64,000 nucleotides of DNA, from assembly GCA_017979445.1 (NCBI GenBank), contig CM030708.1, positions 34,476,721-34,540,720 on the forward strand, written 5' to 3'. The notes under the pieces were generated by a model. That model made no database searches. It saw only the letters and a list, made by a program, of their open reading frames with translations, and had not been told where the DNA came from. The stretch is from Akebia trifoliata. Lineage: Eukaryota; Streptophyta; Magnoliopsida; Ranunculales; Lardizabalaceae. Positions 1-12,112 of the stretch are shown here, one piece after another (the stretch's first letter is position 1; each line of letters opens with the position of its first letter). A program made the translations under genes and the position numbers.

Positions 1-1199
1 GAATCGTTAAGAAATAAGTGTTCAGCAAAATTCTTAGTTATAAGTGGCAACAAACCGATAACTATACAGTAAAAAATCAAAAAGATGAAAGAAAGAGAAT
101 AAGAATAAAATCGTGGTGGACAACACTTATACAAAAACAAGTTTTCACTTCTATTGACTAAGGTGAGTTAGGTTGAAAGGAAATTGATCTGTTCGTTACA
201 CGATTTTCGAATCCTAAATATCTAGTGTAGTGCCTTCATGTTCAAGCGTCGATTAATAATTATTGATCAATGGTTGTAAAAAGTCAATCTCAACAATTTG
301 ACTAGCCAATGAACACGCTTGAAAGGGGGTTGTTCTAGGCCATACCAGGAATTTTCAAAAAAATAAAATTGATCTCATATAGTATATCAAATTTTACTAC
401 TTCTGCCACGATAATAATAATAATAATGGAAAATTGGAAGGTTGTAATAATCCCAAGGCTTATCTGGATATAATATTATATTACCATGAATCGTTTGTAT
501 ATAGATTTATGAAGAGAAATGATTGGTAGTATTGATCAGGAACGAGAGATGGAATGGTCCCCATATTACACCCATCACAAATTACTTGTGTGTTGTTTCT
601 AGCTGTAAAGAAGAGTCTGACCTAATCTCTTTCCTTGGGCTTCATGTGTGCCTATCCTCCCATTAAAGCAAGAAGCTTTTCTCAGCTTTCTTCTCCCTTT
701 TACAGGTAAAAGATAGATATTTGAACTTTGAAAAAGTTGGGGAAATAAAAAAGCAGAATCGTCCTGGTCGATTTACACGTCAAATGTCAAATTGATGTCT
801 GAACTCTGATCCATAGCCATTGAATTAAGAGTTATGTTTTTTAGCAAAACAAAAACTCTCATGAACCACCTCAAAAAGCTCATAGTTTAAGTTGAATGAG
901 GTCCCAACTTCCTTTTATAGAAGGGTATGATTGAGTCCCATGGCCTCGATCCAATAGTTACAAAATGATTTTCTAGAAGACAAAAAATCTACACCCACCT
1001 ATTATTCTTGGATCAACCTAAGAGACATCTAGACGCAATTGAAGAGGACGAATAAGAAACAATAACCAAGAAATCAACTACAACACACAAATTCACATAT
1101 AAACCCTAAATCAAGAAAAAAAAAATCACCAAATCACAACGATTTCACTAGACAATAAAATTACAATATTTTACTCAAACAAATTTTGATTAACATAAT
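1..1199. other. Intergenic AT-rich spacer, no gene seen
   Basis: Sequence is AT-rich with frequent stops in all frames. A short AAT microsatellite lies near 411-427. No recognisable coding region or RNA gene. It ends at the left target duplication of the foldback MITE. Confidence 0.6.
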
Positions 1200-1757
1200 G
1201 GGTCTGGATCCGTAGACACATAAAGGTACTCATAAAACTGTAACATGTTTTGTCTTATATGGGCAAAAAGTTTCGGAATGGACTGATTTTTTGTGAGGAT
1301 GATCTTTATGGTGAGGGGGTCATCCTTACAAAAAATCAACTCATTCCAAAACTTTGAACCCCATCAAAAGTGATTTACAAATAATGGCGGGTCCAGATCC
1401 GTAGACACATAAAACTATTCATAAAACTATAATGTGTTTAGTCTTATATGGGCAAAAAGTTTCGAAATGGATTGATTTTTTATGAGAATAATATCTATGG
1501 TGAGAGGATCGTCTTTGCCAAAAATCAGCCAATTCAAAAACTTTGAACCCCATCAAAAGTGGTTACAAATAATAATCAATCTAGAAATCTTCAACTTGTA
1601 AATATGGGGTTAGAAGTTTCAGAATTGACTGATTTTTTATAAGGATGATTTTCTCATCATAGAAATCACCCTCCTAAAAAATCAATTCGTTCTGGACCTT
1701 TATTTTTCATATAAAACAAAACACGTTGTAGTTTTATGTGTACGTAGATTCCGATCC
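1200..1757. mobile_element. Foldback Mutator-like MITE, copy 1 of 3
   Basis: Flanked by an exact 9-bp direct repeat TAACATAAT (1191-1199 and 1758-1766). The ends form a terminal inverted repeat: the left end at about 1208-1260 (GGATCCGTAGACACATAAA, then TGTTTTGTCTTATATGGG) pairs with the right end at about 1700-1757. The interior holds back-to-back foldbacks built from an arm containing GGAATGGACTGATTTTT and its complement AAAATCAACTCATTCC, and the first half (1200-1380) is repeated at 1385-1575. It has no coding capacity. The 9-bp TSD and long terminal inverted repeats (TIRs) point to Mutator-type mobilisation. The two related copies in this window support the family assignment. Confidence 0.85.
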
Positions 1758-1766
1758 TAACATAAT

Positions 1767-2577
1767 ACATCGGAAGTAAAGAATCGCACAGGGCAACAAC
1801 TGGTTTCATTAACCGTACATTTTTGTAGGCCCACACAATGAGACTCCACAAAATATAACGCATCTCAACCGAAGAATACATTTTTCAGATGTGGTGCTCA
1901 CTGTGTCAGGAGGACATCATCCTTAGGTCCAACCCACTTAATCGACAACCTCCTGTGGCTTTTGTCTCAATACTTGCAAACTATTCAGAGACTCCCAAGA
2001 CCAGTTGGTGGCAACTGGCCACGTGCATAAAAGAGTAAAGGAAACATAGAGTGAACCCTACACTATACCCTACTTCCAACTTTGTACACTTTCTAAGCAA
2101 CAATGACAGTTGGGTCCCCAGTTTTTTTATGCAAATTGATTTAATTAACAAAAATTAAATCAACATAATCCTATAGTTGATTATAGCAGTATTTTATTAG
2201 AAGCTATAAGGTTAATTTCCCAACTTTATTAGAATATCTTGTTTATATATTTCTCAAGAAAGGTTAACGAAAAGAAGAGAGGAGAAGAAGAAATATTCAA
2301 AGCTTAAGCCTGAGAATGGTGAAACAAATTGAATGTCTTCTACTTTTATTTAAAAATTAAAAAAAAAAAAAAAAAACAAATAATACAACCGAGTACAAAA
2401 CTACAAATCGACTAAGAAATCAAAATGGGGAATAGAGAAGACGAGGGACGAAAAAAATCAAGAAAATTTTAGGTGCCCGTAAAAAATAAAGAAAAACGAA
2501 GAGCAGAAAAAGGGGGGAAAAAAACTAAGTCTATTATTTTTTTAAAAAAAATTGAGGTAATTACCGGCCACCTATGG
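1767..2577. other. Spacer downstream of the GATL gene
   Basis: Contains an A-rich tract at about 2352-2376 and purine-rich sequence up to 2550. It should hold the 3' UTR and polyadenylation site of the minus-strand GATL gene. No other gene is seen. Confidence 0.5.
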
Positions 2578-3681
2578 TTAAGGAGAAGATCCGTACAGGT
2601 CGTATGGGGCCCACAGAGCATCGAGAGGGCACGGCCGCTTCGATTCGAGTCTCAGCCATGGCTTACCGCTCCCGCTCCAGTGGAGAAGACTGACTGGTCC
2701 AGGGTGAAGATTACGACAGCTGCCCTTCACGTTATCGCCACCAAGGCCATGTTGGTTCCACCTGTGTTCGATGGGCGCCACGTGTCCAGCGAAAACGAGA
2801 AGGAATGGCGGCAACGATCCCAGCTCGTATATCCGGTTGTTCTTCTGAATCTTCATCCACCGTTCAATCCTCTTACCGTATCCAAATCTCCTCCACTTCA
2901 CCAGATCTATTATCATCACACCTGTATTGAAGTAGCAAGGTTTCCGCCCGGAAAAAGTACCGGAAAACCTCTTATCTGACCAAAAACCAGCCGTGAAATA
3001 CTTGGTGAAGTTAGCGTGGCAGTATTCGGGCGCTCCAATGGTTCGAGAACCTAATCTAGTAGACCACAACTTCGAAATATCATCTACAACGACAAGATCT
3101 GAATCCAAATAGATCACTCGACGAACACAGGGTTCAATAATATCAGCTAAATAGTTTCTAGCGTAGTTTAGTGGCTGTTCAAGCGCTTGTCTTACTGAAG
3201 TCGAAATTAAGCTTCGAACGATCTCTGGATCGAAGTAATAAACCTTGAATTTCAACTGAGGAAACGTAGATCGAACTAGGGATTCGAGATTCGTTTCCGA
3301 GACCATAAAATGGAAGAAAATGTTTTCTGGACAGAGAGAATGTTGAAGGATCGAATGAACAGCTGCGATCGAACCACGCATGTACTCGATATCGAGCGTC
3401 ATTGCTATGTGTACTAAAGTTGGATCGCAAATCGTTTTTTCTCCATCGATTGAATGATCTCTGGATCCGCATTCTTCAGCATTGAGAAATGAAGATGCTT
3501 TTCTGAAAGAAAAACGATTCTGCAAATCGATTCTAGGGATTTGACCTGGAAATCTAAGATATCCATCGAAATGAGAGGATCTGATGGCTTCAGCTGGAGG
3601 AAACGATTGCAGAGATGGAGACATCACGATCATCACCATTGCTGCGGAGACAAAACCAGATAATCTCATGATCCAAAGCAT
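2578..3681 (-). CDS. Galacturonosyltransferase-like (GATL) protein, glycosyltransferase family 8
   Basis: Intronless 367-residue type II Golgi-type enzyme of the GATL clade of family GT8, which acts in pectin and/or xylan synthesis using UDP-sugars. Residues 5-30 are a hydrophobic N-terminal anchor or signal region. The core begins with the [20 protein letters not shown] stretch (91-110). The metal/nucleotide-sugar DxD motif is DSD at 193-195 in [13 protein letters not shown]. Other conserved blocks are [11 protein letters not shown] (250-260), [10 protein letters not shown] (290-299), HWSGSGKPW (334-342; the usual third residue pair is G-K, here G-S) and the family C-terminal ending ALWAPYDLY. 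The frame stays open 54 codons upstream to an ATG at 3843. I chose the ATG at 3681 because it gives the usual GATL length and puts the hydrophobic segment at the N terminus. The upstream extension is Lys/Arg-rich and unlike the family. The exact GATL subtype was not resolved. Confidence 0.93.
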   Translation of the reverse strand: MLWIMRLSGFVSAAMVMIVMSPSLQSFPPAEAIRSSHFDGYLRFPGQIPRIDLQNRFSFRKASSFLNAEECGSRDHSIDGEKTICDPTLVHIAMTLDIEYMRGSIAAVHSILQHSLCPENIFFHFMVSETNLESLVRSTFPQLKFKVYYFDPEIVRSLISTSVRQALEQPLNYARNYLADIIEPCVRRVIYLDSDLVVVDDISKLWSTRLGSRTIGAPEYCHANFTKYFTAGFWSDKRFSGTFSGRKPCYFNTGVMIIDLVKWRRFGYGKRIERWMKIQKNNRIYELGSLPPFLLVFAGHVAPIEHRWNQHGLGGDNVKGSCRNLHPGPVSLLHWSGSGKPWLRLESKRPCPLDALWAPYDLYGSSP

Positions 3682-4100
3682 CCTCAATCGATAATCTCCG
3701 CTCCTCCTCTTCTTTTTCTTCGATTTGAGATCAATAAATCGACAAGATAGAAAGAAGAGAAGGAACGTTAGGGTTCCTTTGAGATCTGCCAGTCTGAGAA
3801 ACTGAGAGAGACGACTCGAATCGTACTCTCTTTTCTCTTTCATGAATCAGATTCCGTGGAAACGAATCGATCTTCGAGAGAATCCATGAAACGAGGGAAA
3901 CAGAGAGGAACAGTTGCTATCTTGCGCCGATGTGCGCACGATTAACTCATCTCTTTCTTTCTCTCGTTTGGATAAACCGCACAGCGGAGACAGTGCAGCA
4001 CAAACAGAGAGGGAGAGCCTTCCTTCTCTTCCACCTCAAACCTCTCAGGCTCGCACAATAAAACCCACGGAGCCAAATAAATAATATAATATATTTTAAG
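3682..4100 (-). promoter_or_regulatory. GATL 5' leader and proximal promoter region
   Basis: Read on the minus strand, this stretch is rich in CT/TC runs (for example 3951-3966 and 4005-4035), as is common in plant 5' leaders. AT-rich DNA follows beyond 4075. No certain TATA box could be fixed. The alternative upstream ATG of the GATL frame (3843) lies here. Confidence 0.35.
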
Positions 4101-4879
4101 AAATAAATAATTACGCTAACAGTAGAAATAAAAGATAATCAATTAGGAAATAATATCCTCCAGAAGTCCAGACGTTTTCTGTCCTCGTCCTTTCTAACAA
4201 TGACAGGTCCATCCCTATCTGCTGAATATTGTTATTTTGACCTTGACTTTATCTTCTATGATAGACTACCGAAAATAACCTAAATGCCCTTGTTCTCCAA
4301 CCATAAAAAATTATACAAAAATCCTATTCACCCTTAGCATTCCATTCTAATTACTTTTTTCTTTGATTTTAGACCTTGAAGATTCTATTTACTTCAACTA
4401 TAAAAAAAATTATTTTAACATTCTATCATTTTTTTTAATCTAAAAATCAACCTTATGATCAACTTTCAATGATTATTTTACAGTCCTATTCAACTTTAAT
4501 ACTCCATCATAATTTTTATTAATCTTAATCTTCAACTTTAAGAATCTATCTACTTTAACTATTGAAAATTATTTTACATTCCTATTCAACCTTAACATTG
4601 TATCCACTTCAAACCGTATGAAAATGATTGGCTTTTCTAGTTAATGCTAATGAAATTTTTGATTAAAAAATAATCAAGGATTTTTCTAAGGTATTAAGAT
4701 GAGGATTAAATGATGGATTGAAGATGAGCAGTATTTCCTCAGGGCCACCCGCGAGGGCTCTCCCTCACTTACACTTACCTAATTCGTGTGATATGCGAGC
4801 ATTGCACGTTCCTAAGAGAGGGAACCACATGCCTTGGCTCATTTGGTCCCTCAACATAAATCCAAACACCCCCGTTATC

Positions 4880-4886
<7 letters not shown>

Positions 4887-4911
<25 letters not shown>
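4887..4911. repeat. (GA)n microsatellite
   Basis: A run of GA dinucleotides is directly visible after CAGAGAGAAGA. Confidence 0.95.
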
Positions 4912-6069
4912 TTTAATAGGTTAAAAGTTAATTTACCATAAACATTGAAGATGACAGATTTTGAAAATAAATATAAAAGTTTTTTTTTATTACAAGTTGA
5001 GAGAGAGGATTCAAGTTATTTTATATTACTAGAATTTGCTCATGTTGTACCAGGCATCCTCTTTAGGTTTAAGGTGGTAAAAGTGAAATAAAAAATAAAT
5101 AAAAACAAAGTTAGGGAGCATTATAAATATTTTTTTAAAATTAAGAGATAAAAGATGAAAAATAATAAAATATTTAAAGGAGTAAAAGAGGGAATATAAT
5201 AAAGTTAGAGGGGTCGAAGAGGAAAGATAATAAGTTGAATCTTACAAAAATTATAGTTGGATGAGATGTTTATCCTAGCTTGATAGAAGTTTGTCCCCGC
5301 AAAAGTAGGTCTACAATTGTATTTTTATTGTATAGATTTTATAAAAGAAGATAGAACTAAGGGGGCATGTCATTTTGAAAACATATGAGTATCTCAAATA
5401 TTCTCTTAAACCATCTCTAGATTATCCTTATTGTCTCTTTTTAGCAGGAAGATTGTGAATTTGATTGGAATTTTAAAATCCAATATTAAATTTGATTTAG
5501 ATTACACTAAATTCTGTCATTTGTTGACAATCAAAAGAAGATTATGATTTGATTCTGAAATCAATTCTTAGAATAAAATGGTTAATGAGATTTTGGGTCT
5601 TACAAATTAATATACATAATCTAATCCTCGTATCAAAATCTAAAAATGCATCAAATGTCCTCTATTTATTTATATTTTTTTTCTAAGACAAAAATCAATT
5701 GTTTGAAATGTAGGGTAGGTTAATTCCAGTCAATGTAAAATCATCACATATCTAGTTAAAATTTATCGATCAGAATGGTATTTAGCTTACGACTCTATAT
5801 GGTAGTTAGTATAAGTCCACTCGACCGTATCAAAAATACCTACATTTTCCGATAAAAAAAAAAATTCGATACGAATATACCTTCTTCTCAAAAATAGCAA
5901 ACAACATGATGCTTCCCGCAAGCATCCATTCTCGTTGAAAACTCGAAAATTTTTACGTTTTTACATGAAGACTATGAGGGCTGTGCTCCAACAAAATTTA
6001 TTAAAATAAATGTTATTTTATATATCTTTTTATAAAGAGCAAAAGTTGTACATGTACCATAGCCCTCCT

Positions 6070-6097
6070 CCCCCCCCCCCCCCCCCACACACACACA
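6070..6097. repeat. Poly-C tract followed by (CA)n
   Basis: About 17 consecutive C residues followed by ACACACACAC. An unusual homopolymer in an AT-rich context and a possible assembly-sensitive site. Confidence 0.9.
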
Positions 6098-8104
6098 AAA
6101 TTTGCAAAAATTATGATTTTATATGTATTTCAATAGAGTACTACATGTACAACCGTCGCCCACAAAGTTTATAAAATAATTATTATATAGCATATTCACT
6201 AGATGGTGGAAGTTAAACGTTTATGTATCAAAAATGGCTTAGTTGTTGTTTAAAATATTAATTAAAGAGTAATATTACATAATAAAAAGATTAATTTTAT
6301 AATTTTGAAAATTAATCAACATGATTATATAGGGATGTGTGATTACAATTCTCTTTATTTTCACCTAAACAAACCTGATTTTATTAAGTTTAAATGTAAA
6401 GATGGTGAGTGGGTGGATGGGTGGTTGTGTAGAATTATTTTTTTTTAAGTTTATAGAATTTTTTTCTCATTCATGTATCATCCGATCATGTTTTTTGGAT
6501 GTCACAACGTGTGATCAACCACCGTTAATAAGATTTAAAATCTTACTTAGTAAGGTTTGTCTTATTCATATTTTTATTCTATTAATTAGTGAGAGGGGGT
6601 TTCATTGTTATTTTGCAAATTCTCTTTTTTACTTTTTTCCTTTTCTAACCTTATCAAAGTTGGGTAGATATATTTTTGTAAAGCGTTTAATTAGTCATAA
6701 AGTATTAAATTATTAATTATCTAACTTCAGCTTTTCTTTTACAGGAAAAATATGCAATATGACTTCTATTATTAAGAAATATGTACATCATTATTTATTA
6801 ATTTTCGTACACTTAATTCGGCCTCCTCAAGTGAACTTTTCTGGGTCCACCCCTGCACAAAGAGGTACAATCTTGAGGTCACTCCCAGATATCAGAACTT
6901 CTCGGGATGAGACAGCACGAATCTCTAGGAATTTGTACATTTAAGATGGAAATTTTTTTAGTCTTTCAAGTTATTAATGAGGCTTTTTACTCGTAACTCT
7001 TTCAAAATGACGACCTTATCCCACTAGCTCAGCAAGCGTTTGGCACAATCAAGAGGGTGCATTTGTCTTTTTCTTATTTTCAATTGGAAAGGAATTTATT
7101 CTTGACATAACTCAAAAGATGATGTCACAGGCACAAAAGGTCAGAAGTGGGTCCAAGGGGCTGAACCGCATAAGGCGAAGGTACGTGTTTGATCTATCTC
7201 GATGACACGTGGCAAATAAATGGCATTTTAACTGTACGGCTGACTCTTAGCGACACGTGGAGAAAGTTCGGGAAACGTAGTAGGCCCTCCGTTTACGAGA
7301 TACGAATCCGTATATCGTACGTACTGACGCCAGCCTGGAATCCACTTTCTTTAATTAGTATCTAGCGTTTTGGGGCCTTTCTGTCCACTCTAGGGAACTG
7401 TCATCCTCAGGCCCTAACCATTAGATGATCCTTTTTTATTTCCCAATCTCGAGGACCATCTAAGAGTCACAAAATTCGTCCCATAAGGACCAATTCATTA
7501 GACATAGACGGTGAAAAATCAATTCATTTGTTAATTTATATAATAATTTTACTATATAGACAAGTTAGAACAACAATCATAAAATGTGAAAAAAAATTAA
7601 AAGTTATATAAAAATAGAAGAGAGATACAATGATTTTTGTTTTAATTTAAAAATATATGTATAATAATTAAGAATATACAATATATCATATATCAAAATA
7701 GAGTCGTGTTGGAGTGACCTCAGCAAGTGACATCTTGACGTGGTGGCATGCATATGTTTGTAAATGTGCTTTACTCATATCTCGATTAAACGCATTCACA
7801 AACATGTGCATGGCACCACATCAAGATATTCTCCCGGGTGTCCCCCACTAAGATAACTCCAACATTAATCATTAGAATAAGAAAATTAAACTAAAAATAC
7901 ATATTAGAATTTTCTGACATTTAAAAAATATTATCTTGATTAAGCATCTTATTAATCAATATTTATATTAAAAAAGAATGTGATGGTATAAAATAATTAA
8001 AAAAATCAAATAAGCTCTCTAACGCTCGTAAGGTAGCTCAAGTCAACTGGGTGATTTAAGACATATAGGAAAAAAATAATATAAAACTCTATTTGTTTTA
8101 TTGT

Positions 8105-8355
8105 GAAAAATTAGGGTTACAACCCTGCAAAGTGCAAGATTAGGCTTACCCCCCTGACCGTTAGTCAATGTTTGCATTTTCTTGATGATTTAATAATGAG
8201 ATTTTTTTTTTTTTTTCAAAATACTCTATAAATGCTTAAATTAGTAAATCAAAATTTCACCATCAAATCAGCAAGAAAAACAACATTGACTTTTGGTCAA
8301 GGGGTAAATCTGATATCACCAATTTTACAAGGGGCATTTCTAAAATATCCAACTT
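8105..8355. mobile_element. Probable MITE (imperfect terminal inverted repeat)
   Basis: The left part, TTACCCCCCTGACCGTTAGTCAATGTTT (about 8145-8172, shown in pieces: TTACCCCCCTGACC and AGTCAATGTTT), pairs with the right part read on the opposite strand (TTTACCCCTTGACC and AGTCAATGTTG, about 8283-8310). No target duplication was established, so the limits are approximate. Confidence 0.5.
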
Positions 8356-8606
8356 CTTATTACTCTCATGTAGGAAGGAGGGTCTTCCAACCTTTAATAA
8401 ATTGCTCACTTGTATGCCGACGTACTTGTAAAAATATCACATTACATTCAAGAATCTCGATTCATGTACACTATATATTACTAATAATATTTCCTTACTG
8501 TGATTTTGGATTAGTGTTAGTAACTAAACCAAACATTAACTAAAAGTAACATTTAAATCATTAAAAAAACAAAGATTTAATGTAATAGTGCAATAAGATT
8601 TTTGTA

Positions 8607-8800
8607 GATGCCCATCAGGGATTAGTTAAGATGGTAAGAAGTGTCTGAGTATGCTCCTTAGGTCATGACTTCGAATTTCTATATGCCCCTCAACAGAAAT
8701 GTGATTACGTAATCATCATAACACGTGACAGGATAAGATGGTGCGCAAGACCCTAGGTAATTAGTCTCACTAAAGGTGGGGATACTCCTTGGCCGAACAA
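8607..8800 (+). mobile_element. Possible tRNA-derived SINE remnant
   Basis: Contains a box A-like stretch (TAGTTAAGATGGTAAG, about 8622) and, about 40 bases on, a box B-like GACTTCGAATTTC. A non-tRNA body follows. This arrangement is typical of tRNA-derived SINEs. No clear target duplication or poly-A/T tail was fixed, so it is tentative. Confidence 0.4.
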
Positions 8801-8984
8801 ACAAAAAATTTCTCTAGATAACCTTACGAGCCTTTTAATATTTATTAAAATAACGTGGTAGAACAACAATAATAAAGCCTTATCTCAAGGACTTGGGTTT
8901 CTCCTAATTTAAATACCATGATGAAATTAAAAAAAATTTATTTTTATTTATTTTTAAATAATATATCGAGATTCTTTAAGATAT

Positions 8985-9105
8985 ATAGTCTATTAGCACA
9001 TCAACTTTTACTTGCAATGCACCAATCCTTTTGAAGTTAGACGGATGTTTACATATAGATTGGAGTGTTATAAGTAAAAGTTGGTGTGTTAATAGAAGCT
9101 CTCTT
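8985..9105. mobile_element. Short inverted-repeat MITE, 'CCAACTTTTACT' family
   Basis: CTATTAGCACATCAACTTTTACTT at the left (split: CTATTAGCACATC, AACTTTTACTT) is the imperfect complement of AAGTAAAAGTTGGTGTGTTAATAG at the right (split: AAGTAAAAGTT, GGTGTGTTAATAG). The same terminal motif recurs at about 12690-12785, 19502-19612, 19768-19892 and 37868-38198. Confidence 0.65.
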
Positions 9106-9113
9106 TCGAAGAA

Positions 9114-9136
9114 ATATATATATATATATATATATA
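9114..9136. repeat. (AT)n microsatellite
   Basis: Uninterrupted TA dinucleotide run just right of the short MITE. Confidence 0.95.
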
Positions 9137-9139
9137 GGG

Positions 9140-11526
9140 TTGGGATAGTCACATGGATCAATTGGCCCAAAGAATTAACCATGTAAGGGGCCACGACAAT
9201 ATTGACAAAATGCAGGTTCAATATTTTTTTGGTGATTGCTCAATTCAGTTTAAACTAGAAAATGTTTCAAAAAAATTCAGGAGAATTTTGGAATATGTAT
9301 CAATGATAGTTATAGGTTTCTTACCAAAATCCATCATCTTCAACTTCTCTAAAAACCCTTTGTTGTTCTTGAGATTTAAATGTTGAAGAACATAAAATTT
9401 TGAAGGTGATAGTTTAGTATTTTTTTACTAAATTTCAAGATTAATTAATAAATTATTGATTATTTCATTTATTTGCCCAAGTTAGTCACCTAATCCTTAA
9501 TTGGGATAATTTTACAAAATTTTGTAAAAATTGAGAGAATTTTGTGACAATGGCCGTACAACCATCGTCCTTGAATGATGGTCAGAGTGTGAAGTTACAT
9601 TCAACTAAATTCTTAATTATAACTGCAGCCATCATGACATAAATTACCTACTTTTGCTTTACCATAAAAGTTACCATAAAAGATGTATTAAAAAAATCAG
9701 TACTTGGCTTCTTCCATGAGAAATGTGATCGGTAACTTTTATTAACAAGGTCACCATGAGAAACAAAATTAAATGGTTGCAATGAGACAAAGATGTCCTT
9801 ATTTTTAGTCAAGTTGCATTTTGGCCATTGTAAGATGAGCAAATGAGATATTTTGTATCAATTTCAAAATGAACTTATGGCTTTTGTGTGGAGTAAGAAT
9901 TTCATTTTCGTAGTTTAAGATTGATTCAAGTTTTATCTAGTAGAAATCTATTCCCCGTGAGAGGTAGAACCCTGGAACTAATCCAAGCAAGTATAAATAG
10001 AAGGATATGGTGATAGGATAGGGACCAGATCCTCTGCAACACGCATTTTTTGTAACTCCTTGTAACGTCATTTGAACAATTGAAAGAGCGCCACATTAAT
10101 AATAAAGTAAAATCCCATTGTTCAAAATTTGAGAGTTTAATGACCGTTCATTTTCAAAGACTCATATCAGGTTTAAAAAAAACAAATTTTTTTTTCCTTT
10201 TTTTGAATTAGATCTGAACCATAAATATAAATGGAAGTGGTGTTACTTTTTTTTTTTTTAATATGATTCTTTATTTTCTCTAAATTTATTATATTTTCTC
10301 TTTTACCACATTAACCTTAAAAATATTTTTTTTTCTTTTGCTTTTAACCCTGAATCCCAAAGAGCGGCATGGGCTAACTTGGTCTTACCGACACTTTGAC
10401 GTATTTTGAGTTGGCGAGAATATGTCAACATAATTAGTCAATTTGACATGTTATCATTTTTTTATAATTGATCAAATATAGACACTTTTACTTATAACTA
10501 AATTAGACCCCACAACAATGTAAGGTACTCTCTACCAATCACTTTCTCAACCACCAAATTATTCCCTCCATATCATCCCAAATTAATCCATCAAATCAGG
10601 CATCTTTGCAAAATGTGTTATCTACAAACATGTGTATCAAAACTTTGATGATGAAGAATGTATCAAAGTATTTAAGTAAAGAGAGATTGACAAAGATACT
10701 TGGCTTTTACACGTTTGGACAATCAAAATCGATTTGTGTTGCCTTTCAGCAGTCCAGGCGAAGATGAATTTATTTATTAAACTTTGCAAAAGCTGGATTT
10801 ATACATAAAATAATAAACTAATAAAACTAAACTTTATTTTATAATTTTTTGTTTTCTTTCTTTGGTTATCTTCTGTGATGGAAATATATACCATTGGAAT
10901 CATGTCTACAACTATATGTATTTGAATCAAATCTCTTTGTCTCTTAGAGACGGCTACAGTCCAAGGACAAGTTGCTTAAATTGACCTTTGGCCTCTTATT
11001 TATTTATTTATCTTGGCTTTTGGGGAGTTTAAGTAAAGGATATTAGGATGTTTAAATAAATAATTGAGAACGTTATTGAATCCAAAATAAATAAATAAAT
11101 AAACCCACAATAATTTTCAAAATTTAAAAGATATATATGTTATTGCGACAGATAACTACGATGAAAAATAAAATGTGTCACTATTGCTCCCACAAAGATT
11201 TTTTTTTTTTCGTTTGTAATTCTTACAAGTGGAGGGGAATTGAGTGTCATTGGATCTGCCATGTCACACAAAACCCTTGATTTTCTTCTTAAAAACATCA
11301 TCTTCACCTTCCCTAAAAGCTTATCTTGTTCTTGTGGTTTATAGGTTGGAAGAGAGAGAGAGAGAGAATCTTGAGGTTGGAGACCATGGGCTTTGGGGAG
11401 AAAAAATAAAGGGATTTTGCAAGAAGACGAAGGCAATAAAGTTATTTTTCATTAGTCTCTCACAGAAGACTGTGGTAAAGGGTATGTAGTCAGTTTGAAA
11501 AGACAAGGGTGTCTCAAGTATTATTT
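9140..11526. other. Intergenic spacer, no gene seen
   Basis: Low-complexity AT-rich DNA with T-rich runs near 10190 and 10240 and TTTA/AAAT repeats near 10995-11105. Short open frames show no family signature. GA repeats occur near 11347-11366. Confidence 0.5.
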
Positions 11527-11539
11527 AAATGCGGAAGGC
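11527..11539. repeat. Target-site duplication of LINE (left copy)
   Basis: AAATGCGGAAGGC is repeated exactly at 12100-12112, bracketing the truncated LINE. Confidence 0.85.
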
Positions 11540-12099
11540 GGTACATATTGCTCTTGGAAAAAGCCTCAGATTGGCTGGTGGACTCTAAACGTGGATGGTA
11601 CTTTCTCCCCCATGAGAGGTGGCTATGGAGCTATTATCACGGACAATAAGGGCAGTATGATAGGTGCTCTTGTTGGAATGGACTTATCCCAAATCCCTCC
11701 TACATCATGAGTTACAAAGAATCCTCGAAGGGATCCGTTTAGCTGCCGCCCATCAGTGCACTCGTATTGAAGTTCAATCTGATTCACTTGTTGCTGTTAA
11801 CATCCTAAACAATGTGTGAAATCCCCCTTGGCATGTTCATCACCTTTACTTGCCTATCTTAAGGTTAATTACACCTTTTCATGAAGCTATTTTCTCCCAC
11901 GTGTTCAGAGAAACTAACAGGGCTGCTGACTTCCTTGCAGCACTGCAACCCGTTGTTGGCTGCCATGTGCTGAATTGTAACTCTTCTTCTATTGATCTTT
12001 TGTCGATCCTTGATAAGGATCGTAGTGGTTCGCGGTTCCTAAGGTTGTAGCTGGTTTGGGTCTGGCCTTAACCCAGTTAATCTTTAAAAAAAAAAAAAA
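11540..12099 (+). mobile_element. 5'-truncated LINE insertion with poly-A tail
   Basis: An insertion of about 560 bp bounded by an exact 13-bp target duplication (11527-11539 and 12100-12112) and ending in a poly-A run (about 12086-12102). The body encodes only the C-terminal RNase H-like (RVT_3) part of a plant LINE polyprotein. The short body, poly-A tail and long TSD are the signature of target-primed reverse transcription with 5' truncation. The near-perfect TSD suggests a fairly recent insertion. Confidence 0.9.
11555..12050 (+). pseudogene. LINE RNase H-like (RVT_3) fragment, frameshifted
   Basis: The first piece (11555-11707) reads GWWTLNVDGTFSPMRGGYGA, matching the plant RNase H-like start WxxLNxDGxxxxxxGGxGxI, then continues to a stop. 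The next piece resumes in another frame (11707-11820) as HELQRILEGIRLAAAHQC and EVQSDSLVAVNIL, the domain's acidic helix and SDS motif. After an in-frame stop a third piece (11850-12050) has HVFRETNRAADFLA, matching the usual REANxxADxLA end. Two disruptions in about 165 codons make this a dead copy. It belongs to the LINE, not to a host gene. Confidence 0.85.
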
Positions 12100-12112
12100 A
12101 AATGCGGAAGGC

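Larger units (their letters stand above)
4101..8080. other. Intergenic repeat-rich spacer, no gene seen
   Basis: AT-rich DNA with short open frames but no recognisable protein. Contains a GA microsatellite (about 4887-4911), a poly-C tract followed by CA repeats (about 6070-6097), and an imperfect inverted repeat at about 7690-7870. In that repeat GTTGGAGTGACCTCAGC on the left pairs with a complement ending near ACTCCAAC, and CATATGTTTGTAAATG with CATTCACAAACATGTG. The repeat looks like a decayed MITE. Confidence 0.5.

Noticed and set aside
2473..2979. 168-codon plus-strand open frame
   Set aside because: It lies antisense over the 3' part of the GATL gene, whose minus-strand frame has clear family motifs. 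The plus frame has no domain.
6402..6716. 104-codon plus-strand frame
   Set aside because: Composition is AT-driven (Phe, Leu, Ile, Ser) with no domain, leader or splice context.
11140..11489. Overlapping frames on both strands near the LINE
   Set aside because: No domain; GA/CT repeats and low complexity explain the openness.
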